In this document: in pieces, positions 40,549 to 51,174 of the stretch
How the letters are laid out: each line of letters begins with the position of its first letter
Position numbering within the stretch: position 1 is the first letter of the stretch
Assembly: GCA_002786025.1 (NCBI GenBank)
Contig: NHNW01000018.1
Coordinates: 620,001 to 684,000 of the forward strand
Direction of reading: 5' to 3'
Source: Zasmidium citrigriseum
Taxonomy: Eukaryota > Ascomycota > Dothideomycetes > Mycosphaerellales > Mycosphaerellaceae
Length of the DNA stretch: 64,000 nt
Notes under the pieces: generated by a model
What the model was told of the DNA's origin: nothing
The model's database searches: none
Seen by the model: the letters and a program-made list of their open reading frames with translations, nothing else
Program-made: the position numbers and the translations under genes

Positions 40549-40880
40549 GGCGAGCGAGTGAGTACCAAGAAGACCGTGCGCTTACTGCGAGCACTCATTA
40601 TGCCAAATATGCGATCATGGTTTCTCTATCTGCATGCACTGGATGGAGGCCGAACATCTGCACCAAGGAATTGCGAGACATGGCTCCAACACGGCTTCAC
40701 TACGAAGACTTCCCCAGTGCGCCGCAGCAATATCTCTTCACTCAAGGTCTTTCTGGGCTGGCCATGACGACTGTGTCCGCGCAGTCCACACTTTGACAAC
40801 TCGTTTCAGGACACTCCAAATGGTTCTGTCCTTGCCATTGCCGCCGAGCCATTACTACCGATTCCTGCTCGTGACTACAA
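40549..40880. other. Intergenic spacer
   Basis: 332 bp between two minus-strand genes; no feature seen. Confidence 0.4.
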
Positions 40881-42217
40881 TCAAAGCTTACTCCTCCCGC
40901 CATCTGGAAGTGCGTTCGGGTTCTCGAAAGGGATGCCATTCCATTTCCGCAACGTACTTTCCACAACCGGATCAGGCTTCTTCTTTTCCGCCAGACTTTT
41001 CCTCTCCCATTCCCTGACGAGCTCATCTTCCCGCCTCCGCAATTTCTCGATCCTCTCCGCGATCCATTCAGCAGTAGTCTCAGCGGTCCCCTCCACGTTG
41101 GTCATAGGCAGAAAGTGCCCGGCCTTGAGCGTCACAGCTTTCACATTCCCCGCCGCCATGCCACCACTTCCCCCGGGGCCACTCCCGGTAATGCTGGTGC
41201 GGTGCTCCGGGCTATCACAGATCAAGCTCCCTTTGCCTAGGATGTAGAGCGTCGGCGGTCGCAAAGAAGGCAGCCACCGGTATGCTTGTCCGGTATGTGG
41301 GTTATAGACAGGAGAAACCATCGGCGAATCCGTCCCGATATCCGGATAGTGATATCTCTCGACGTCCGTCACCTCGCCCGCAAACGTTACCTTATCCGGG
41401 TTCGGCCTCGCCGTCGACCGAATCTCCGAAAACACACTCGTCTTCAACTTCACCGACTCATCCGGATACAACGCCGTCGGCGCTTCATGGAACGCAAACT
41501 CCAAATACTTCCCCACGGCCCTCTCGTCCCACCCCTTGAACAACGGATTCTTCTCCCTCACATACCTCGCCGCCTCCTCCCGGCTCGTGAATCTCTCGGG
41601 TTTCTTGAACGCAAACTTGAACATTTGGCCCGCATTCCCCGCCATCGTCATCGTCATTGCTGCGTCGATCAGGACCAGGGCTTCGAAGAGGCGAGGATGG
41701 AAAGTCGCTGTCGCGACGGCTTGCGTCCCGCCCATGGAGTGGCCGATGCCGATGAGCGGGCGTTTCATTTCGGAGCGGAAGGTGTTGACCATTTGGAGGA
41801 TGTCGCGGGAGTGGTCGAACCAGTGCGGGTCGTTGGCGAGGATGTCATCGTTTAGGAGGGCGCTGTCGCCTTGCGAGGCTTGGTCGGCGATCCAGATACT
41901 GTTTACGGTCAAGGCGTGTCGAGATCTGAGGAATTGGTAGAGGGCCTCGAAGAAGGGTTCGTAGGTTTCTTTTGGGAAGCCATCTACAATGATGTTATGC
42001 GTGATTCTTGCATGCTTCCGCGGTGGGTTGACTCACTGGCGTGGAAGGCGATGATGGTGAGGTCGCCTTTGGTGGTCCCATTGGCGATTTCACGGGGTGT
42101 GTAGCTCTTGGCTGCGAGGGTTAGGGTGTCTTCTTGGTGGGTTGCGAGGGCGAAGGGGTATTCGCGGATGTGTTGGCCGGGAAAGGTGTGTTGGCGGATG
42201 ACGAATGGAGAGGACAT
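40881..42217 (-). CDS. Alpha/beta hydrolase with peroxisomal targeting signal SKL (two exons)
   Basis: Exons are 42217-42037 and 41983-40881, giving 427 aa. The 53-bp intron has GTGAGT and a TTGTAG acceptor and restores TIIAFHA/NGFPKETYEPFF. The nucleophile elbow is GIGHSMGGTQA with Ser about residue 143. KAGHFLPM near the C-terminus supplies the catalytic His. The last three residues are SKL (GGRSKL), a canonical PTS1, so the enzyme should be imported into peroxisomes. The sequence resembles fungal peroxisomal serine hydrolases of the Lpx1/AKT2-like group, some of which are annotated in toxin pathways; nothing else here suggests such a pathway. Esterase or lipase activity on acyl compounds is inferred. 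It is divergent from the sulfotransferase-like gene, with a MITE-like element between them. Confidence 0.85.
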
Positions 42218-42436
42218 GGCGGTGTCAATGTGAAGTAAGGTACTACTAGATCGGACGCGCGTGGAAGTAAGTCAAATTGATTTTGTTTTGTTCGATCATG
42301 TTGATCTCGTATAACACATTCACTGACGTGTCTGGCGTCAGCAGTTGAGCCTGACAGGATCCAGACCGCCCAATCGCGGGGATTAGAAGACGTGTAGCTT
42401 CGGCGTGTGCGTGTGGTAAAGTTATCAACGACAGCT

Positions 42437-42586
42437 ATCCCACGAACGGTCAGGCGGTCTTTTTTTAAACTTCGATCATCTTTGCCCTCCAAGCGAACGA
42501 TCGGGTATTAATGAATTCTTAATCAATATCAATCAACTCAATAGTTAAGGGGACCGCCTGACGGACCGCCTGACCGTCCGTGGGAT
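42437..42586. mobile_element. MITE-like element with 23-bp terminal inverted repeats
   Basis: The left end at 42437-42459 (ATCCCACGAACGGTC then AGGCGGTC) and the right end at 42564-42586 are inverted copies with one mismatch (position 9, A versus G). The interior is AT-rich, with a run of T at about 42459-42466 and a palindrome-like TTAATGAATTCTTAA near 42511-42525. It has no coding capacity. The right side carries a tandem duplication of GGACCGCCTGAC (42551-42562 and 42563-42574). The terminal AT/AT could be part of the repeat or a 2-bp target duplication. The size and structure fit a non-autonomous DNA transposon. The parent family is not identified. Confidence 0.65.
42551..42574 (+). repeat. 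Tandem 12-bp repeat inside the MITE-like right end
   Basis: GGACCGCCTGAC occurs twice head to tail; the second copy overlaps the terminal inverted repeat. Its reverse complement occurs once at the left end. Confidence 0.8.
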
Positions 42587-42884
42587 GGCGTCGGATCGTC
42601 GTGGGGGAATTTTGCCGGTTCTCTATCTATTCCCGAAATGGACGTTGCAGTGATCTGCTCGATTGGTCGATTGTTCGATTGGCGTTGACTGGCAGAGTGG
42701 TGGACCAGTGGAGTTGACCTCGTGTACACCCATGGGGTTGGTAGGAGGGCTAAGACGTGAGTGTGATGAGGGTGTGGCGGAGGTTTTGCTCAACCTTTTC
42801 TTGAAGTATATAGCCGCTGTCTCCACAAGACTGTGTAGGTGCAAGCCCAAGCGTAACGATATCTTTTCCTGCGAGTGATTCAAC

Positions 42885-43724
42885 ATGGCAGACGATGCAG
42901 GGCAGACTTACATCGACCGCACACAATGCACCCGCGACCGCCCCATGCAGGTTCTCTGTCTAGGCCCTGGCCGGACAGGAACAGATAGCATGCGAGTCGC
43001 CCTCAAAACGCTCGGTTTCGACGACTGCTACCACGGCTATAGCTGCGTGCACGAGAATCCTCCCGACAACTACCTCTGGCAGCGCGCCATGGACTGGAAA
43101 CTCGAAGGCAAGGGCACCTTTGGCAAGAAAGAATGGGATCAACTCTTGGGCCATTGTCGAGCAGTTTCCGACTTACCCTGCAACCTCTTCGCTCAAGAAT
43201 TGATCGAGACGTATCCCGATGCGAAAGTGATTTGGACGAATCCGCCGAAAGACTTCGATAGATGGTATCGCAGCTGCTGCGAGACCATTGTCGCGCTCAA
43301 AGACGACTGGAAGAGAGATGCGTGGGGTTTGGTCAACCACGAAGCAGCCATAACGCGCAATACCTTCTTTCGGTCGTTCGACGCCTACTGGCGAGGAGAT
43401 TTCAAGAAGAATGCGCGGCAGGTGTTTGAGGAGCAGCATGCGTTGATCAAGAGCTTGGTTCCAGAGGAAAGATATCTTGAGTACGATGTGAGTCAAGGGT
43501 GGGGGCCTTTGGCGGAGTTCTTGGGGGTGGATGTGCCTGAGGTGGAGTTTCCGCGTGGGAATGATCCGCAGAACTTTTTTAAGAGGTTTGCGGTTGCGGA
43601 TCGGAGGAGGAGGATGGATTCTGTGTGGATGATTGGGAAGGTTGTGGTGGCATTGGGAGCCGCGGTGGTGGGGGCGTATTGGTTGCGTACGTCGTGGCTG
43701 GGAGGCGTCGTTTCGTGGTCTTGA
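42885..43724 (+). CDS. Sulfotransferase-fold protein with C-terminal membrane anchor
   Basis: 279 aa, single exon. QVLCLGPGRTGTDSMRVALK contains the P-loop-like 5'-phosphosulfate-binding motif of the Sulfotransfer_4 type (GPGRTGTDSM, residues 27-36). GFDDCYHGYSC follows, then LIETYPDAKVIWTNPPKDFD, equivalent to the 'YP-D-A-K-V-I-L-x-x-R' strand with an unusual NPP in place of the typical TR/N-R-x. RYLEYDVSQGWGPLAEFLGV is the family's C-terminal motif. Residues ~247-267 (VWMIGKVVVALGAAVVGAYW) form a likely membrane helix, so the enzyme is probably tail-anchored. In fungi this family is widespread, but true sulfotransferase activity is seldom shown. The MITE-like element lies about 300 bp upstream. 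Confidence 0.8.
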   Translation: MADDAGQTYIDRTQCTRDRPMQVLCLGPGRTGTDSMRVALKTLGFDDCYHGYSCVHENPPDNYLWQRAMDWKLEGKGTFGKKEWDQLLGHCRAVSDLPCNLFAQELIETYPDAKVIWTNPPKDFDRWYRSCCETIVALKDDWKRDAWGLVNHEAAITRNTFFRSFDAYWRGDFKKNARQVFEEQHALIKSLVPEERYLEYDVSQGWGPLAEFLGVDVPEVEFPRGNDPQNFFKRFAVADRRRRMDSVWMIGKVVVALGAAVVGAYWLRTSWLGGVVSWS

Positions 43725-44316
43725 AGGTCACACTTCTAGCCGGGACAAGACAGAATGAGGCACTGAGGCATATCTCGTGCGATATGGAAGAGGAAGGGCT
43801 TATGAGGCACCGTCCAAGCTTTCCTGTTGGTAAAGTATGTTGATGCAATTTCCAATCTGCAAGAGTTAGAGTCTTCTGTAATTTTCCTATGGTACTGTCG
43901 GTGTGCAGCAATAGTCGGGTGACTTTATTCGACGCCGCACCATTTGTGACGATGCTGCTTGGTGCCCCAAGATTGGAGTGAGGTCGATGATCCTTCCAAA
44001 TCCCAAGGGGAAGAGAGACTGGAGTATCACGTGCTAGCGCGTATGATGATTAAGGTAAGAGGTGATTCAGGGATGCGGCGCGGCGGCGGCGGATATTGGC
44101 CCTTGAACCCCTGCCCGTCTCTCAGACCTCCTGTTCGTCTGTTCTGGCCAGCATCAATCGCTCGTTCACGATGCCGCCTGCCGCTCCTTTGCATTTTCAT
44201 TAATTGCTCTTTGTCGATTGTGCGGCGAGGACAGCTGCCTCGTCGTCGGCGCGCGTGCACTCCAGCAATCGGCCGCCTGCATTCCATTTCCAGGGCTCTG
44301 CGGGATCAGAGCCGAA
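43725..44316. other. Intergenic region
   Basis: 592 bp; probable promoter and 5' UTR of the TBC gene. A short (GGC)n run occurs near 44080-44091. No gene is supported. Confidence 0.4.
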
Positions 44317-47300
44317 ATGGCGATTAACTCTCCAACGGCCGACCGCACCCTTCAACTGCCTCACCCAGACGAATCTGCTGCCACGCCAAGCGCCGACCCA
44401 GCAGTTGTTGAGGAGACCAGCCGCGTCGACACGCCCGCCGACGACAATAATCCTTCCACTACGCCCGCCGTCGACGACGCTTCGACGCCGACCCAAGACA
44501 CCCCCACCAAGCCCCTGCCCGTCTTCATCACCACCTCCCCCCTCCACGACGAGCCTGCTGAGCAGCTCTCCCACTCTCCCCAGCCCGACACCCCGACCGG
44601 CCCGAGGACCCCCATCACTCCCAATGACGACCACGATCTGAACCGCGATTCCATGGCTTCCATAGCCCTCTCTGAAACGAGCCTCGACTACGACCATCTA
44701 TCCACCGAGCAGGTCGAAGACGTCCTGGCGACTCCGCGCGTTAGCGGTGCGAGGAGACACTTGAGAAAGGTCTCCAGCTTGGACATTTTACAGAACAAGT
44801 GGGCGCCGCCGGAGAGGCAGAGCACACTGTTTGACACCACCGATGAGTCGTTGCAGATGCCCATGTCTGCAATTGAGTTTCAAGGCGACCGCGATGTATG
44901 GGGAAGAGACAGCAATGAATTCAGTACTGGAGAGATAAATCCTGACAGGAGGCCTACGAATGCCACACTGGACAGCATTGACTTGCTCGATACGGGCTCC
45001 TCCAGACCAGCAAGCACTAGCGATGGCTCAAATCGCAGGTCAGATGGTTCATCAGAGGATGGTGTGCAAGTCAACTGGCAAGCTCTGGATCAGACCGAGC
45101 AGCAAGAGAAAGAGGATAAGGATATCCCAGAGGGCGCAGAAGATGAATCGACTGCTTTTTTGCTTGCACGATTGGAGCAGGAAAACGCAAAGATCGAGGC
45201 AGATTCCAAGATTGCTGCCAGCAAATCAACCACGCGTGCTCGAGCTGCCAGCAGACCGCCCAGCATGGCACATCTCAAGAAGCTCGTAGCTGGCAAGGAG
45301 ACACCTTCAATACGATACAGTCTTGCATCGGATAATGGAATGCCCAAGGACGTGCCTCCAATGACCGAATTGGAGTTCTGGACTGCCATCGTTCAGGACT
45401 ACCCTTCCACAGCCGCTCGATTGCCCACTCTGACAGCTACAAAGATGCGTTCTGGAATCCCACCACCTCTACGTGGCGTTGTATGGAGCTCAATGGCCGG
45501 TGCGCGGGATAAGGATCTTGAAGATGCGTACGAACAGTTACTGGGCGAGAAGAGTCCATACGAGGGAATTATCAACAAGGATGTTGGGCGCTCCTTCCCC
45601 GGAGTTGAGCTGTTTAGAGATGCAGAAGGCGAAGGCCAGAAGATGCTCGGCCGAGTGCTCAAGTGTTTCTCGTTGCAAGACAAGGACATCGGGTACTGCC
45701 AGGGTCTGGGTTTTCTGGTTGGTCCGCTGCTCATGAACATGGGCGAGCGGGAAGCCTTCTGCGTTCTTGTTCGGTAAGGACAATCTGTCCCACCATTCGC
45801 TACGGAATACTAACAAATCTGCAGTCTCATGGATCATTACTCTCTGCGACCGTCATTCCTCCCTTCCCTCTCCGGCCTGCATATGCGAATATACCAGTTC
45901 TCGACTCTACTTCGACAACACCACACAAAGCTTCACGATCATCTTGCCGAGCTCGGCGTAGAGCCTGCATATCTCTCCCAATGGTTCCTGTCCTGCTTCG
46001 CCGTTACCTGTCCGCTTGAGATGCTTTTCCGCATCTATGATGTGATCTTTGCAGAAGGCGCCAATGAGACAGTTATGCGGGTTGCACTTGCCCTGATGCG
46101 GAGACATGAAGAGAGAATGCTTGGGTCTACAGAATTTGAAGAAGTCATGCAATTGCTGTTGAGCCGTGAGATGTGGGACTGCTACGGTGGAGATGCTGAT
46201 GAGATGGTCGACGATTTCACTTCCCTGGGTGACATCGTGACGCATGCTCGCCTCGCTGAGCTGGAGAAAGAGTACGAAAACCAATCTGCAGAGACCGTTG
46301 GCCAGAGCGCTGGCTTTCTGCCGGATGTCCAAGCTGCTGCATCAAGGTTTCTCGGGCGACTGTGGGCGCCTGGCCATGCTTCCACGCCCAGCAAGGCTAC
46401 GACAACCTCGACAGCGCATACGCCTAGCCCGAGCGTATCTACTCTCTCGCCACCCTCCACAGAGAAGGACACACCTGCGAGCGGTTACAGCTTCTTTGGC
46501 CGGCCTACCAGCTTCATGAGAAGAAGTCCCAGCAAGCAAAGCATGAGCATCGTCAATGACAGCAATAGCAGTGAGGACAGCACTTCAGTCGCTGGTTCGA
46601 GCGCGGTCAGCCTAGCATCAACAGGACTTACCGAACCTGATACACCCACAGCAGACGCTCATGGCGTCATGCGGGAAAGCATGGCAGACAGTACAAAGTC
46701 GATGCATCCGAGCAGCGTGCCCAGTCTCCATACCAATCAGACCCAAGAGCTGCATGCTCAGATTGAGGACCTGCTGACTGCGATTGGTGAGATGCAGAGG
46801 GAGCACGCACAACTTGCTGCCATGTTGCAGCGTGAGAGAGAGGACCGAAGTGAGGATCAGAAGGTCATGCGACAACTGGTTGGAAAGCTCCGAAAAGACG
46901 ACAAGGAAGACAGGCGAAAGACGATGCCTCCACCCCAGAAGAAGGTCGAACTGGAGGTGCCGCTGAAGAAGGGCCGGCCCTTGAGTGTTGGGGACCGAAG
47001 CGACGTCGAGCTTGATGCTGATAAGCAGAAGCCAAAGGACGAGCTTCAAGAGCTCGTTGAGAAGGCGCAAGATCGATTACAGACCAATGTCCGGTTCTCT
47101 GCCAGTTTGGAGACCAAGGCACAACTGCGGAGCACACTGGCGCGGACTCGTGAGCAACTGATGGCTGCGGAAACTCAGTCGCGAGACTTGTCCGTTAGAC
47201 TGGATTCGGCGGAAGCAGCAGTCGTCACCTTCCAAGCTGAGAGCGAAGATCTGCGATCAGAAGTCAAGGAGCTGCGCGTGAGGGTTGCGGACGAGTTCAA

Positions 47301-48273
47301 GTCAAGGCAAAAGCTCGAACATCAGCTGAGCGAACTCAAGGCCCAAGCTCGCTCAGTCGAGCGAAAGGAGAGACTCCAGAGGGCTGAGAGTCTCAACGAA
47401 GTTCCAACGCTCAGCCGTAAAGATTCGAGTCCCGATTCGCAACCGAGGAAGGGGAGCGTCTCCAGTCTACCGCCCGGATCCGTCTCTAACACTGGCGGCC
47501 TCCGTGAGCTCAGACTTGGACGACGAGACTCGAGCTCTTCTATCCAGAGCTTGCGGAACAGCTCACGAAACCCGACACCTATCCAGACCGAATTGGCTCC
47601 GCCGAGTATTCGAGCAGACAGTGCTTCGCCAGACGGTCAATCGCCTTCAGGTCCATCTCCTGACGTGACCACCCCGGCATCAGCCACTGTTCCTACACAT
47701 CCAAGTGGACTCCCTGTGCCCCGGACTGGATTTGCTCGTCGAACAACCAGTCTTGCTGCACAGGAAGTCTTCGCCACAACACAGCACGAACCAGTACCGG
47801 AAGAAGCCCTTCTCCTGGAACTTGTCAACGCAAAGACTTCCGAGGCACAAGCGAAGCAGGAGGTCGATGAGCTCAAGAAAGCCCTTTCTGTCGGGAAGAG
47901 AAAGCAGGAAGAGGCACTCGCTCAGCTTCGTGCCGAGATGGAAGCAGCAAAAGCAGAAGCCGTGAAGGCTGCCGAAGCTGCTCAAGCCGCGAAAGCCGAG
48001 ACTGAGGCAGTGCGCCTTTCACAACTATCGACTACAGGCACACCGATCTTCAGCCTGCCACCGACGCCCTACCTCGAATTCCCCAACGGTACCGGTAGCA
48101 ACAGCAGCTCAGGCACTCCTGCTGCCGGCACGCCATCGGAGGAGAAGTCCCCAGATATCGTTGTCCCGAAGAAGGCGGAAACCGCACCAGCTGCCAGCGG
48201 CGGTGGATGGTTCTGGCAGCGACGGACCGCGAGCAAGAGCAGCGTGCCGCCGCCAGTCAAGGAGGGCGAATAG
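44317..48273 (+). CDS. TBC-domain Rab GTPase-activating protein (two exons)
   Basis: Exons are 44317-45773 and 45825-48273, giving 1301 aa. The 51-bp intron has a GTAAGG donor, TACTAAC branch and GCAG acceptor and joins AFCVLV/RLMDHYSLRPSFL. The open frame upstream of the ATG at 44317 has only TTG. Residues 1-350 are disordered, acidic and Thr/Pro-rich. The TBC domain spans ~378-610, from GIPPPLRGVVW. It has the arginine finger in IINKDVGRSFPG (IxxDxxR) and the glutamine finger in DIGYCQGLGFLVGPLL. Both catalytic residues are present, so it should be an active GAP. A coiled coil follows at ~800-1000 (heptads in LHAQIEDLLTAIGEMQREHA and RSTLARTREQLMAAETQSRD), then a Ser/Pro tail and a second short helix. 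The layout resembles the Gyp5/Evi5 group acting on secretory Rabs. Confidence 0.87.
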
Positions 48274-49158
48274 ATATCGAACTCATCCATTCTGTACAAC
48301 AACGGCAGGAGTAATGTGAGGAGTCGAACGGCGAGCGTCTCGTCCATCTTGGAAGGCACCATGTTAAATCCGTGTGCGTGACCGGTAATGTCTGTTATGT
48401 TGGGAGCTTCTGTGGTCTTTGCTAATGTTGTGGCGGCGAATGTGCATCAGATTGCATGGCATCATCGGCATGTGGGCGGCGTTTTGATCAATCATGTCCC
48501 TGGCGGATACAGAGATGCTGGGTGTGTAGAGTAGTGAGTGAGTGAGTGAGCTCTTTATGTGCAGAGTCTGTATGAGAATGATGGTTCGTCGAGTGTTCGA
48601 TGGACATTGAAGGGCTTCTTGCCACGAACCTACTTAGGACTTCGCATAACATATCCATGTTCCCGGGCCCGCAGCCTTGGGCTCCCGCAGCAGGGGATGG
48701 TTCTCCGCGTTACGACTGCTCACCAAATCGAGTAGGTGCTGGGATACCTGCTCGACGTCAACTTCCCTGTGAGGCCGACAACGACGATGATATACCGCCT
48801 CAGCCTTTTGCTGTTGTTGCAAGACCACCATGATGGCCACGGCCACTGCCGCGGAAAGACCGAGACATATTCGAGATTTGCAGCAACACCCCGGCCCTTC
48901 GATCAAAGGCTTGGCCTCACTCCGTACTTCGAGCTGGTCAATAGACTTTGAACCTCCTCATCTGACTACAGCGGGAGGCACTGCCAACAAGCGGGGAAGG
49001 TGAGGCTGTAGAAGAACTTGGAAGAGGTATATGAGAGGAGTACTTGCTCACAATGATTACAGAGGCAGCTCGGAAGAGACAATAGCAATACTTGGAGCGA
49101 GACGACAACTTTGTTCAGCCCGCTAAATCAAAACAATACCAAACGAGTGTTCGCCACG
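48274..49158. other. Region without supported gene
   Basis: 885 bp. A (GTGA)n run lies at about 48531-48548. A minus-strand frame at 48634-48906 encodes a membrane-like stretch but lacks an ATG. Confidence 0.4.
48531..48548 (+). repeat. (GTGA)n microsatellite
   Basis: Four to five GTGA units in tandem downstream of the TBC gene. Confidence 0.75.
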
Positions 49159-50313
49159 ATGGGCATCCCAACCGAAGTCGTCGGCAGCCTGCCACGCCCC
49201 GAATTCCTCCAACAAGCCTACGCCGACTACGACGCCGGCAGAATCTCCAAGAATCAATTCATCGCCGCGCAAGACAGAGCCGTTCAAGACTCCCTCACCC
49301 GCATGGCCGAGACCGGAGAGGTGCTCATCACCGATGGGGAGCAGCGTGCCTCGTCCTTCGCCACGTATCCTCTCACGGACACACTGGGCGGTGTTGGACT
49401 CGCCCCTTGCCTGGCAGGCGACGGGCAGTATTTTGCGTACTTTGACGATGGACATCACCGCCAGCTGCCGAGATTGGTGAAGGGCCCTTTCAGATACCAG
49501 ACGTATGCATATGAGAACTTCAAGAAGTCAAAGGCGTTGGCTCCGCAGGGCGCGAGGATGAAGACTGCCGTCATTGCACCGAGTATGCTCTACCTCCTCT
49601 ACCCCTTCAAAGGCGAAATCGAAGGCTATCCCAAGGAAGAGTTCCTCAAGGATCTCGTAAATGAGTGCGAGAAGGATATCAGAGGATGTTTCGAAGCCGG
49701 CGCCGAGCGAGTCTCCATCGACTTCACCGAAGGCCGGCTCACGGCCAAAAAGGACCCACGTAATCCTTGGACCAACGAAAACCTCCTCCAAACCTTCATT
49801 GACCTGAATAATCGAGTCTTGGAACGCTTCACGCCCGCCGAACGCACTAACATCGGCCTGCACACCTGTCCCGGCGGCGACTGCGACAGCGTCCACTCCG
49901 CCGAAGTCCCCTACCACACGCTCCTCCCCTCCCTCTTCCAAATCAACGCAGGCTACTTCCTGATCCAACTCTCCTCCGAAGCCGACAAAATTTCCGTGTA
50001 CCGCGAGATCGGGCGGCATATCCGCCGAGATGCCAATGGGGTTAAGCAGGTTGCTTTTATTGGGGTCACGAACCCGCAGGATCCGAGGGTCGAGACGCCG
50101 GAGGAGATTGCGGAGGCGATTGTCCAAGCGGCGGAGTTTATTGGGGTTGATCAGTTGGGCGTTACGGATGATTGTGGGTTTAGTCCTTTTTGTATTGATC
50201 GGAAGCCGAGGCATGGGGATGGGGGACCGGATTTTGCGAGGGGGGTGGCGTTTGAGAAGATTAGGAGTAGGGTTGAGGGGGCGAGGATTGCGAGTGAGAG
50301 GTTGGGCGTTTGA
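49159..50313 (+). CDS. MetE-like cobalamin-independent methyltransferase, short form
   Basis: 384 aa from the ATG at 49159 (MGIPTEVVGSLPRPEFLQQA); upstream the frame has only TTG. The fold is that of the C-terminal catalytic barrel of MetE. GSLPRP is the opening strand. GLHTCPGGDCDS provides the H-x-C zinc ligands. QLGVTDDCGFSPF carries the last Cys ligand. ERVSIDFTEGRLTAKKDPRN and EIAEAIVQAAEFIGVDQLGV also match. Full-length fungal methionine synthase is about 765 aa with an N-terminal barrel that is missing here. Stand-alone proteins of this kind occur in many fungi and bacteria, and their methyl donor and acceptor are generally not proved. Wobble use turns to G/T in the last third (from ~50030). 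Confidence 0.82.
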   Translation: MGIPTEVVGSLPRPEFLQQAYADYDAGRISKNQFIAAQDRAVQDSLTRMAETGEVLITDGEQRASSFATYPLTDTLGGVGLAPCLAGDGQYFAYFDDGHHRQLPRLVKGPFRYQTYAYENFKKSKALAPQGARMKTAVIAPSMLYLLYPFKGEIEGYPKEEFLKDLVNECEKDIRGCFEAGAERVSIDFTEGRLTAKKDPRNPWTNENLLQTFIDLNNRVLERFTPAERTNIGLHTCPGGDCDSVHSAEVPYHTLLPSLFQINAGYFLIQLSSEADKISVYREIGRHIRRDANGVKQVAFIGVTNPQDPRVETPEEIAEAIVQAAEFIGVDQLGVTDDCGFSPFCIDRKPRHGDGGPDFARGVAFEKIRSRVEGARIASERLGV

Positions 50314-51174
50314 AGGAGTGGAGGTTGAGGTGGAGGGCTGATCAACTCAGATGAGGGTTCGGGCTGGAGATGGAATGGGTGTGTCGCTACTCAACGTGGC
50401 AAGACCGCAATGGTAATGAGATGAAGCGGCAAGCGGCAAGCGGCAAGGTCCGGAAAAGTCCTGTTTTGAAGGTTGTCTGACCATCATCCGCAGCACAGTC
50501 GTACATGTATTGTCTAATCTCTGCCGCCTTTCGATCAAGTGATGTCGGCATAAGCTATGTCCACCTTGATGGGTTTTGGTTCTCTAGCCATTGCTAGTAG
50601 TACCTCCGACTCTTTCGCAAAAGCTTCAAGCCTCGCTTGCCGTCTTCATATAGTCGAGGCCTGCTGGCGAGCTTCTCGATGGAAACCTTCCAAGGAGAAT
50701 GCGGTTGGCCACAGCACTCACTGGCTCCCCAATTTCTGGTTACTACTGGATATTGCTCTCGGTGGTATCGTACTTCTGAGAAGCTCACTGATATGCAGGA
50801 CTGGTGAAGGCGACAACAAAGCTGAGGCACACAACAGCGGAGTCAAATGGAAGCACAAAGTATGAGACATCATATTCAGCATCGCTACACATTGTATAGT
50901 CTCATAGATTGCAATATAGACGCTGTCTACGTTGTGACGCCCCGAACGACCTTCACGCCTCGACTTTCACTCACCCACGTTGTGCCGTGATTCTGCCGAG
51001 CAAACGACGCACAACACCGAAACACTTCCAGTCCTTTCCCGCGCTTTCTCTGACAGCTGAAGATTGCGATACAATCCATTTTGCTCTTGGTAGGACGGCA
51101 AAGAGACGGAGACACAGGCGTGAAATTTGAGCGTTACCTTCCGAAGACGACATACACAGACCACAGCTTTCACA
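50314..51174. other. Intergenic region
   Basis: 861 bp with a threefold 7-bp repeat (GCGGCAA) near 50425-50445. No gene is supported; ORFs up to 102 codons lack motifs. Confidence 0.4.

Larger units (their letters stand above)
42218..42884. promoter_or_regulatory. Divergent promoter region carrying a MITE-like insertion
   Basis: 667 bp between divergent ATGs. The inner 42437-42586 is the element described separately. The rest has no ORF of substance. Confidence 0.45.

Noticed and set aside
48634..48906. Minus-strand frame with a hydrophobic segment and Cys-rich start
   Set aside because: It has no ATG, the upstream frame closes with TGA, and no convincing upstream splice acceptor with an ATG exon was found. 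It remains only weakly possible.
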